64,000 bases of DNA, from contig JAJGBQ010000008.1 of assembly GCA_022457065.1 (NCBI GenBank), forward strand, positions 868,001 through 932,000. The letters are read 5' to 3'. Below are positions 10,685 through 20,249 of the stretch, in pieces (the stretch's first letter is position 1; each line of letters opens with the position of its first letter). A model generated the notes under the pieces. It was not told the DNA's origin and ran no database searches. It saw only the letters and a program-made list of their open reading frames with translations. Source of the stretch: Curvularia sp. ZM96. Its lineage: Eukaryota; Ascomycota; Dothideomycetes; Pleosporales; Pleosporaceae. The position numbers and the translations under genes were made by a program.

Positions 10685-12539
10685 GATAATTGTATGCTAT
10701 ACTATTAGTCGTAACAAACGCCATGGAAACTGTAGGCATCGGCATAGAATCAGAAAGTTTGCTAGAAAATGAATGATTCGAGAACGACTGATGAAGCTCA
10801 AACAGTGAGGATCATGTCTGGCACGCCCTGATACTTTGTTGAACGTAGTCATAGTGAAAACACGCCAGCTTATATATATCTCTGTCTTAGCTCTTCTATG
10901 GGCTAAGCGACTATCTATAACATAGATTCGAATCTGGTATATGGAGACACCAATAGCTGGACCACCCGCAAGGCTTCCGTGTGAAGCACCAGATAGCGCA
11001 ATACTTATCTTAGAACGCTGACTTTCTTAGTCTACTAAAAAGGTTTAAGAGGCGTAACGGCAGCTATCTTTGAAGTATAAGGAGTTTGAACCCAAATATA
11101 AACACGCTAAGAAATCTGATTTACTTCTAGCTTGTATGTCCCTAAATTCCTGGCGCACAATGTAAAAAGGCTTGCTCAGGACTGTCGTATGTTTGCACCC
11201 CCGGCAGTACCTTTGCGAAATAGGGACGTCGATCGTCTCCATACGACACACATGAGCCATCGAAAGAATTGGTTTGTGGCAGACTTGTCAACAATCAATC
11301 CGGATTGCAATCCGATCAATCCGATCAATCAATCCACAGTCAACCCAATCCAATCTGGCTTCTAGTGGGTATCGATCAATCTAATCCAATCCAGAGGCCC
11401 GGATTGGATTGGATTGGATTAATTGTTGATAAGTCTGGTTTGTGGGTATATTGGCGGGAGCTAAGGAAACACGGCCCTAGGACTGCGTCTGTAGCACACT
11501 GGAACCAAAACCGGTAGACGCGAGGCGTTTTGGGCACTGACTGCGGACGGTGGCTGGATGCTGTGCGAAACACGTATAAATTGTGAATTTGGATTGGTGT
11601 ATATTGATGGAAGCGAAGTTGGATATGAAGAGGTCAGTATTTCACAATGCGCTCGGTGGGCTGGCGAGGAAAACCGTTGCTGGTGAGAAAGACGCGCTGA
11701 TCTTGGGTTCCGAGGATGTTGTGGTGAGAAGAAGCTGCCGACTGGGTTGGAGTGGGTCGAACCAAGCATTGGATCCGGCATATCAATGGCCAGGTTAGGC
11801 CTAGGATATGATCCACTGACTGTCTAAGGAACTGCCAAAGTGTAATATTCCAAAGGAGTGGATGTGTTTGCAACTAGCGGTCCATAGGTCAATTTCATAT
11901 TATGACCCTTGCACTCACGTCAAGCCTTGACGCAATTGGAGCACACAGGCCTCTCCTCACCATACTTGATGTGGCGCTTGCGACAAGTAAGACGTCCACT
12001 TTTGGTCCTTTTCCTTCGAAAAGCACTTTTCCGGTTTCTTAGTGCTGGCTTGTAAATCTTTATTCGAAACCTTCGATACTGGAGCAGGCGTCATCTCCGC
12101 CAGAGTATGAAGCCGAGATATGGGTGAGGAAACGAGTCTGGTACAACACTTAGCGCATGGCCACTATCAATACAGATAAGAGATATGATAACAGCAAAAC
12201 TTCATACTTGAGTTCTTTGGTATCGAGCAACGGCGACACAAGGCGTGTGTGACGATGTTGGTCCACTTGGAAATAGGTACGGCGATGCGAACAATGTCGA
12301 AAGTTGGTCGGTCGTGTAGGGTAATAGTGACTGGGCAGTCAAGCTTTCCAATTGCGCGCGGTGAAGGCGAAAGCAATTATATCGCCTTGGACCGACGAAG
12401 AGCAAGTATATATGTCAACAAAAGGTGACCGCGCATCTCACGGGAGTGAAGCGGATGCAAGGCCTCAATGTCATTTGTAACATACTGAAGCACGCTTGAG
12501 GCGATAAGGATCACTGATGAGGCTAAAAGGGGACCGAGC
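10685..12539. other. Gene-free stretch with AATCC-rich inverted simple repeat
   Basis: Short frames around 11.0-11.9 kb overlap on both strands and are explained by the low-complexity sequence at 11282-11432. No transposase motif was seen. Confidence 0.4.
11282..11432. repeat. AATCC/GGATT simple repeat in inverted halves
   Basis: The left half contains repeated CAATCC/ATCAATCC, the right half GGATTGGATTGGATT, so the two halves can pair as a long imperfect hairpin. Confidence 0.8.
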
Positions 12540-12800
12540 AGCCAGCTCGCCGGTGTTCATAAACACGGACAAGACCGCAGAGTCTAGAATGGCTGCGCCG
12601 GTACGAGCGAAATAAGTTAGATCGTTTCCGTTGGTCGTGGCACTCTACGTCATGCTTTCCAGCCTTCATTGTAGCCAAAACAGCTGATCGCAATTTCGGA
12701 CACTGGTGGCTCTTTGTAGGATTGTGGTGACGATTACAATGCATGACTCACTGGTAGCAGGCCAAGCCTCCCACCACAACTGCTACCCGCGGCTGGAACA
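12540..12800 (+). repeat. Dispersed repeat family D, copy 1
   Basis: Aligns with 41630-41890: both contain CGTTGGTC(A/G)TGGCACTC, ATCGCAATTTCGG.CACTGGTG and AATGCATGACT.ACT in the same order and orientation. No coding potential is shared. Confidence 0.75.
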
Positions 12801-13169
12801 TGGTGTCTGCGCTACGCTGACTACTTCGCTAGCCAGTCCGGCGATGGTGGTCTCTGTGTAGAACTCCACAGCCTTCATTTTGGCGACAGGCTGATGTCAG
12901 TAGGGTGGTGCAGTCTATAATCACCTACGATAGATGACGACATGGAAGCTGATGTGCTTCGTCTTCTGCGTCGGTTCCGTACCTCGCTGGACCTACGGAG
13001 TATGCACCGCTTGGCGCGAGTGATTTGGAACGATAGGAGACGCCAAGGTAAACCTCTCGCTTACGGCCCGCTCGAGAACGCCAGATGCATGAGGGTGCAC
13101 GGCCATGAGCGGGGCGTTGAATGAGAGAGAGGCCCTTACGCTACAAGGATAACCACGGTCCAGTCGGCA

Positions 13170-14040
13170 TGCCAGAAGTACGCCACAAAGGGTCCCAAAA
13201 CCCGTCAGCTCCTGGCCTCTGCACACTCCGTATGCACCAAGGTCCCTCACCGAGTCTCTCTCCACATCCCTGCTTGCCTAGACATCAGAGGATCTGAGCA
13301 TCCTTATGTGTCTACATTAGGATTAGGCTGAAACCAGCCTTGTCAAGGGAATAAGGCAAACAAGACAAACAAGGCACAAGCCCGAAGCGACGGCGCTAAA
13401 ACGACTAGGTAGACGCATTAGAGTGAGGCGTCGTAAAGTGGTCTGGGCGTAAGACGGCGATTCAGTCAGTTGAGAGCATCGTAAATTGGCCCGACCGTCG
13501 CTCGGCTCAGCGGGTCGAAACTGAGCGTCGTAAACTGGTCTGAGCGCAGCCCCGGAAGCCTTGACGCATTGCCAGTGGCTTGGCTGTGCATCGTATCATA
13601 GTCTGTCGTGCCACGCCGCGCCGTGTTTGCGTAATTTGACCCGTTTAGCAACGTCACGTAACGCCTAGTATAGGAGAAGATTGTGGGCAAGGGTGCCCAC
13701 ATAGCTCAGGCTACATGACAACAGAGAGGTGTGGCGGCAAAACCAGCCGTGCATGCAGGTGATAGTAGGCTGGCGATACCGATACGCTTTGGCCAGCGAG
13801 CAACATCAGAGCCTGGGGCCTGCACGATCCACGGATACCTAGTCATGTCGTCTGGCCGAAGCGCGTCCCAAATCAGCCTCAGAAATCAATGAGCTGTGTT
13901 ATTACTACCGCTTCGCGTAGTTTGTTAATGCCATCGTGGTCGAACGGCAAACAACATTTGCGATGACCAGGATTGGCGTGGTGTAGAGCAGATCTACTCG
14001 CATCAGATGGCATAGAATGAGAATTTTCAGAGCCATGCCC
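13170..14040 (+). repeat. Dispersed repeat family R, copy 1
   Basis: Aligns with 39750-40545 (same orientation) and with 50690-51440 (opposite). Shared blocks in order: CATCCCTGCTTGCCTAGACAT, a GGCAAACAAGACAAACAAGGC tract, three copies of a sub-repeat near CGTCGTAAACTGGTCTGAGC, CTTGACGCATTGCCAGTGGC, GCCACGCCGCGCCGTG, and GGCAAAACCAGCCGTGCATG. It contains no open frame of note, so it is a non-autonomous element or satellite-like unit. Confidence 0.85.
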
Positions 14041-14221
14041 GCCTCCACCAAAAGTTCAACACCACGACGACGACTGCGGATAGGCCTCGCAGCATGCCTT
14101 GTAAAGATCTAGATTGCTATTTTGGCTCCTCTGCCTAGGTATGAGCCCATGGTTTCTGGATAGTACAAGGAAACGTTGGCGTAACACCTGTGGTGTCTGG
14201 AGATAGCTGTCACCACCTTGC

Positions 14222-15802
14222 CTACGCAGCCTGTATGTCGTCACCCATGTGGAAGATGTCGCTGAGGTTACTCTCCAAGCAACACACGTAAACGCCGAGT
14301 GTCAGGCCTAGTGCCCGTGCCCCCCTTACCAAGTTCCTCAAACCCTGATCAGCAGTCTCTAGCTCTTCATCAAGGTCAGGCCTAGTGTGTGCATGAAAAT
14401 CAAACCTGAATCCCAGCTGTCTCAGGCGTGGCAAGATTGTGCACAAACGGCGTAAGAAGAACGCGTCGGAGTCGCTTTGCTCGGAGACGTCGTCTTCTGC
14501 CTCGTCAGCGCCGGCCATCTCACTGTCGTCCTTCTCATCGCTCTCAACCTGTTCGTCATTCCCATCTTCGTTAAGCTCAGGGAGGTCGTCGGGATTCAAG
14601 CCTACTAAGTGTAGGTGCTCTAAGTTGGGCGGAACCATATCATACATCTTCCGCAAGTCCATATCGAACGAACTTGGCCATACAAGTTGCGTGTGAATTT
14701 TGGCGCACTTAAGGTTGGTAAGTGAGCGTAGATCGGGCTGCAAAGACCTGGAAATATTCGGCTGGGTTCTGTCATTGAAGTCCATGTACTCGAAATCGAG
14801 GTCGATTGTTTCAAGCTGTGGAGAGTTCTCACCAAGATACCTGAAGAGCTTACTGTAGTCTTGCGTGTAACTCCGCGCAAAATCGCGCATCCGAAGGACG
14901 CATAGATGGCGCAGGTGGCCCGACAAAGATAGTTCCGTCAGCGGTACAACCATCTCCATCCCTAACACTGCCACCTCCATGAGTTGGCTCTTAGTATTGT
15001 TGATCATCGCTGTGAGGTCAAAATTCACTGCCTGATCCGTCGCACCGTGTATGATAAGGCGCTGCAAACCTGGGACTATTGGCACCCATGTGTCCGTAAT
15101 GTCGAGGCGCCATGCTAGATAGCGAAGCTTGGGGAAGACCGGAAGGTTGCAGGCGACTCTGGCGGCTATTATAAGCTTCACAAGGTTCAATGGCGTGGAC
15201 TCAATGCCAGTCCCGGCTATCAGCCATTCAACGGATTTCAGGTTCTCCGCTAGAGTGATGGAGAGCGCGAGTGAAGCAAGGCCTATGCAGGTGGAAGCAT
15301 ATAGACTGGCGCGGCACACCATATACGCCTCCTCAATCGCATCTTGCATACCCGGGGGGATGTTTGATGGCGGATGGTCCGGCAGACACCTTTCGAGTAT
15401 GTTGTCCACAAGGCCACTGCCCTTCCGACCTCTGGGCAAGGGAGGCCGATCTTTGGGGCTATCTCCATCGACCCGTAGGCTCGAAAAAGCGCGCGCACGG
15501 TAGGGTGTTTGGGGATCCGCCATACTTTCAAGGAGACAGAAGCCCTTGGCTGAGTCAGGCGATTGGAGCTGAATGTCTTTGTACAGTCCACGGAGTGCGG
15601 TCATGGTGTTGCGGCTGGTCAGCGTAAGATGGTACAGGTCGGTGGCAGAAAGATGCTTGCATATCTCGAGAATATGGTCAGCGCTAAGCTTGCAGAAAGG
15701 GCTCGTCTTAAGCTTGAGTGATGACATGACTCTAGAGGAAAACGACGACCCGACGGGCGTTGCTGGTGTTGTTGTTGTGCTGGATCGGGGTAATAGCAGC
15801 AA
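14222..15802 (-). CDS. F-box protein with LRR-like C-terminal part
   Basis: Intact 526-codon frame. The start at 15802 adds a Thr/Pro/Ser leader; an ATG at 15727 (residue 26) directly before the F-box is an equally good start. The F-box lies at about 38-77 (LSADHILEICKHLSATDLYH), followed by PDSAKG, an LRR-like region with regularly spaced Leu, an acidic linker (Glu/Asp/Ser-rich, about residues 405-445) and a C-terminal block ending GVYVCCLESNLSDIFHMGDD. F-box proteins recruit substrates to SCF ubiquitin ligases. The gene is the intact relative of the pseudogenes at 5.4 kb and 17.2 kb and gives the template against which their damage can be read. Confidence 0.8.
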   Translation of the reverse strand: MLLLPRSSTTTTPATPVGSSFSSRVMSSLKLKTSPFCKLSADHILEICKHLSATDLYHLTLTSRNTMTALRGLYKDIQLQSPDSAKGFCLLESMADPQTPYRARAFSSLRVDGDSPKDRPPLPRGRKGSGLVDNILERCLPDHPPSNIPPGMQDAIEEAYMVCRASLYASTCIGLASLALSITLAENLKSVEWLIAGTGIESTPLNLVKLIIAARVACNLPVFPKLRYLAWRLDITDTWVPIVPGLQRLIIHGATDQAVNFDLTAMINNTKSQLMEVAVLGMEMVVPLTELSLSGHLRHLCVLRMRDFARSYTQDYSKLFRYLGENSPQLETIDLDFEYMDFNDRTQPNISRSLQPDLRSLTNLKCAKIHTQLVWPSSFDMDLRKMYDMVPPNLEHLHLVGLNPDDLPELNEDGNDEQVESDEKDDSEMAGADEAEDDVSEQSDSDAFFLRRLCTILPRLRQLGFRFDFHAHTRPDLDEELETADQGLRNLVRGARALGLTLGVYVCCLESNLSDIFHMGDDIQAA

Positions 15803-17188
15803 ACATGTGCAACGTAGTCTGCCATCTGCTACGATACATGGGATACTCCATTGAAAGGTGACAGTGAGGAGTGAGAGCAGCGCGCGCTATCCACCAGTCA
15901 TCTTTGGGTGCCGGCGTTGGGGTTGTCATGCCGTGAACGAGGAGGATGAAAGCTGATGATGCGCGCTTTATCCCAGATCGTAGGCCGCAGGGGCTGAAGC
16001 TTGTAGAAAGCTATAGAAAAAGAAACGAAATTGCGGTTAGCCTGCCGCATTAGATGTAGGAGGAGACGTGAGATTACCTGGCCTTGTTGATCTTTGTTAT
16101 CTACGTCTTGCATGTAGCGATTATTGCGGCTGGTCGAGGGGTGTGTGAACGAAGGGCGGTGATGGAGGTGCATCGAAGTGCACAATAGTGCGGCCCATGC
16201 TGGTGCTGAGAGTCGCCTCTAGGACTTTCCTACATGTACGGAGGCCTGCCATGATTATTGCGTCTGTCGCAGTGCTCATTCTCACCACCAGCGACCGCCA
16301 TAATCGCAGTAGACCTTCCTCAGCTGCGTATATTGTGCTAAAACGTCAAAGGGGATGTGAAGGGACTAGCCCTAGTGCGCGCGGGGCTCGTGAGAATGGG
16401 CTTTGCGGATCATTTCTCATCGAGGTCGTTGAGTATCACATGGGGTGGGGCAGGGAGCGAGCGGAGTTGACAGCGCGAGACTGGGTGTAGAGGGTGCTTT
16501 GACAGATGAAGACTTGACTGTGGAGTAGATTAGAGCCAATCAATAATAGACTATGGGTGAAGCTGAGCGATGTGAACAGTGAGCGCCAGTCGCGACTGAG
16601 CATGCCACGCATGACGATCTCCTAGATGCCACGTGTGGCAAATGTTTGCGCAGCGAGAAGGAGAATGAGAGAGAAAGACGTCGTTTTGATCATACTTGCC
16701 AGCTGGACGCTAACACACCCTCGCAGCTCAGATTCCTACGCCCTTTCATGTTGTAGACCTCTGTTCTAAGGAGCTGGAAGTATACCGTGCGCCATGGGTG
16801 CTCTCGCGAACGCCCAGGATACATTGGAGAAGGCTCCTGCGGCCAATTGTGGACATTATGTGATAGGCCTCGTTGAATTGGGCGTCAGCTTAGTTCGCAG
16901 GCGAAAAGATGATAGCTACGGCTGCGGTGGAAATCTCAAACTCACCTGTGATCCTGGCTCACCACTCATTGGTTAATACGCTGCTGCGGTGGCTGCAGTG
17001 ATTCGTGTTACGCCACGTGCCAATCAAACCTCCGCCAATGCACGCTACGATCCCGCCCTACGTAATACTGTCGTTGCGCTTCCGCTCCCGCTTTTGCCTA
17101 CTGCTTTTGCCCGCTCGCTGCTGTTTATTCCAAACAATTCTCGCGCTGTAAGCTACCTCATAGATCGCGAAGTTTACGTGTTGTTTAA
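15803..17188. other. Intergenic stretch without a supported gene
   Basis: Frames at 15898-16185 (minus) and 16188-16490 (plus) abut head to head but have random-looking composition. I see no repeat shared with other parts of the window. Confidence 0.4.
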
Positions 17189-18375
17189 GTGCCCAGAGCT
17201 AACTTCCAGCAAAAGGATCTATCGCCATGCACATACCAAGATGCTGATCAAGTGTACCAACTTGCCTGCCACGCCGCTCAGTCTCCTGGATTCTCCGACG
17301 GTGTCAAGACTTTGCTCATCAATACTGCCCAACTCCGTTGTGACATCAGCCCCGTACCTGAAGCCGACTGGGACCAAGTCAAAGGGTGGGTGCACGAGAT
17401 GTTTCCAGGTGTTTCGCTCCCTCACGAAAATGCGACAGCAATCGAGAAGCACGGTAACGATTGTCGCAAGCGTTGGTACGAGGCTTCTATACAGTCGCAA
17501 GTAACTGGCTTGTTGACACATATCATTGTCAGATGCAGGAACCTACGGGAGGCAGACTTGAGAGTGTCTAATCTTGCCACAAATCCCACTGTTGCAGAAC
17601 TGGTGCAAAGAAATTTGCGTTTTGACGCCATGCTTGATGACGCCAAACCCTCGCGAAGCTGTAGAGCCTTTCTATGCCGACAACAACGTGCTAATTGTGC
17701 CAGTCGTGCCTGGGTTCAGATCCAAGGCGGGGATAAGCCTTCAGAATTACTGGTACCCGCGACATCATACACAGGTCACTGAAGCCTCCAAACTCTCTCC
17801 ATCGGCAGATATGATGCCTCCAAACCACTTCGGACACTCCTGAATCTATTAGGCTCAGCCAGCTCGGAGCGGTCTCTCTCAAAGAGCAACATTGGGACCT
17901 CCAATTTGACTACCGCGCACTCACTACGAGGCTCATTGAGCGTTGCTCGAGGCTGCACACGCTCATACTCGATCACCAGTATCTCAGTGAAGACGACGAT
18001 CCTGCCGTGGTCTTACGTCTGGCAGCCTTGCTTCAGCAGTGCCTTCTAAGGTTGAGCGCCTGGAGGTAAGTGGCCTTACCAAAAGAAATCTGCGCTCCAT
18101 GGGCCCAGTTATACAACAAGAATCTGCCTCTCTACACAAAATTCCTCCATAGGCTGCGCGAATTACGCCTCACGTTGGACTTTGACCTAATGCCAAACAC
18201 TCCTATTCGTCCTCTGCTTCGCAGGTTCAAGCCGCTGTTCAAAAAGTTGATCCAAAAGGCTCGCGACCACCGCATCCGCATCGGAGTGTACACGCGTTGC
18301 ATCGGCAATATGAATCCTATTGAGGAACACCACATGGGTCATGAGCTGCAGCCGATCCAGTTCAGGGAGATGTGA
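17189..18375 (+). pseudogene. Second decayed F-box-family paralogue
   Basis: A 197-codon frame (17189-17782) is followed by frame changes and then a frame at 18070-18375. The last 100 residues (LHRLRELRLTLDFDL, RIRIGVYTRCIGNMNPIEEHHMGHE after a gap) match the C-terminal layout of the intact protein at 14222-15802 (PRLRQLGFRFDFH, LTLGVYVCCLESNLSDIFHMGDD). The middle part shares only length and style. Frame shifts between about 17640 and 18070 prevent a single product. It is more diverged than the copy at 5.4 kb and lies divergent from the intact gene, 1.4 kb away. Confidence 0.55.
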
Positions 18376-18999
18376 GTGTCAGGAGAGGGTGTGCATCTTG
18401 ATGTAGAAGAACTTGGGTACGAGGAGGGCGACTAGAGCATATAGAGCGCACACCAATGCGGTTGCATGCACTTCGTAAGATAGGTGTAGCAAACAAGTGC
18501 GATATGTGGTGAGTGTCTTAAGTACATAACCTGAATACAACCAATCCGCAAATGAAATAAGAAGGCATTTACTCTCCACGCTAGACTACAACAACACTGT
18601 TACGTGCATGACCTACATGACCCTGGCTGTCATTTTCCATAAGTCTCTGCGTATTGAGCTGCTCGTGGGTTCGGTTTCGGAGACAGTACGTGTTTGTTCA
18701 TGAGGCGCATGCACTAGAAGTCAGCTGTTGAGGCACCGAGCGACATGATCGCTATAATGGCGCTGCCTAGTAAGGTTGTTCACTGAACTATCGCTCTGAC
18801 TCAGTCGCGCTTTACATGGAAGATGGGAACGAGGGATCGGTTTCTGTGTGAATCTCTGACCAAGCAAAGAGCAGAGCGAATGGCGAATCTTTGCTGCAGT
18901 CGGCATCTACCTTCCAAACGATGTCGCCGATCGTGCCCATGGATCTATTAAATAGCTGTCTCTCGACTCATAGATTCTCACGTAGCATAATGCACGCGT
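18376..18999. other. Gene-free stretch
   Basis: No frame above 67 codons and no recognised repeat. Confidence 0.5.
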
Positions 19000-20098
19000 T
19001 TATTTCAGATGGGGATCTCCTTGTGAATTTACCGGCCTCTTAGTTTTAGCATACCAATACCCTGCTGCTGAGCCACCGGTATGGGTGACTACAACGAGCA
19101 GAACTGGTCGCCGCAGCTGCTGAAGATGGAAATAGTTGAACAGTTTCACATCGTCCTTGAATGCATCAATACGAATGGCGAAATCAAAGAAAGACGCCTC
19201 AGTATGGCTTAACTTGGCCTGGACGCGCATCGTAAGCAAAGCTCAATCTCTCGTCGTTGCTTTATTGACTCTGAGATGATCAAGCACTTGACGAGAGCCC
19301 TGTGACTCGGCATCATCGCCTTGCTGCCGCTTTACTACAAGTGTGATGGTCCAATTGAAAAGAAGACAGAGCTACTGGCCCCAGAAGTGATCCGGACCTA
19401 TAGTTGTCGCCGTAATGTAGAGCGCCTTCCCTGTGACTGGAGGCAGCTGATAGTAGTCGCTAACTAGGATGACATTGGTACCGTCAAAGGGTAGGCCTTG
19501 ATTATTAGGAAATATCTCCCACAGCCGCTTCGATATCCAACTCAGTTGGCGTATTGATACCATAGACTTTTCATCAATAATGAGGTACTGTACCTTCTCT
19601 TGGAGAGTACGAAGGTTGCCACGGGATAGTAGCTAATACTTCCTGTCCTTGACTGGTAATCGAAGCAGCGAATGGAGAGTACTCCCACCAAAGTTACAGG
19701 CAGCAACTTCCGTGAGAGCAGCTCGGGTGATCTCGCTAGCGAGACTATTGACTTCTGCGCACATGAATATAAAGACAGTCGTCTTGCTCGTGCCCGCCTT
19801 ACCATCAACGTGTATGAGCAACTGTCGCCGTCCAAAGCTGTCATCTATGTTGTTGAGGTGGTCCACAAATGTGTTGCAAAGTAACTTCCGCTTTACTTTA
19901 ACCTGCTTGTACGCGATGAGAGTACTGCATGATCAGCCTTTCAAACCTTCCACCAATCATCAGTGACATAGGGATAGGTGCAAAAGCGTTCGCTCCAGTC
20001 AACATTATCTTCAGGCCGACGACCGAGCATATCCCATACATCCACTTTGGTACTGTTGCGATCAGGTAGATGTCGGGTAAGCTTACCCCACTCAGCAT
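19000..20098 (-). pseudogene. Degenerate Pif1-type DNA helicase, likely transposon-derived
   Basis: Read on the minus strand, 19866-19372 is one frame with a single TAG at about 19630. It carries a Walker A motif (HVDGKAGTSKTTVF), GGSTLHSLLRLP, a Walker B (YLIIDEKSMVSIRQLSWIS) and VSDYYQLPPVTGKAL, the order typical of Pif1 helicases. The upstream piece 20098-19898 (ERLIMQYSHRVQAG) and the downstream piece 19239-19000 (LFNYFHLQQLRR, VVVTHTGGSAA) resemble the flanking parts of fungal Pif1-like proteins from mobile or telomere-linked elements, but lie in other frames. The ATPase core is thus present but interrupted. It could come from a Helitron or a telomere-linked helicase; no rolling-circle Rep motif is seen. 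Confidence 0.8.
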
Positions 20099-20249
20099 CC
20101 CGCGACGTCAATGCTTTTCATTTCGCGTAGTATTTTCTGCTGCTAGCCCTGAGCTCCCTATAGTAGGCCATTTCCAACATTAGCGTCTTTTGATAAGTAT
20201 GTCATCAGTCCATAACACAAAGAGTATTATCACGACAGCTTTCGGCTCT

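Noticed and set aside
10920..10945. tRNA B-box-like GATTCGAATC near 10927
   Set aside because: No A box or cloverleaf pairing at the right distance; the motif is a palindrome only.
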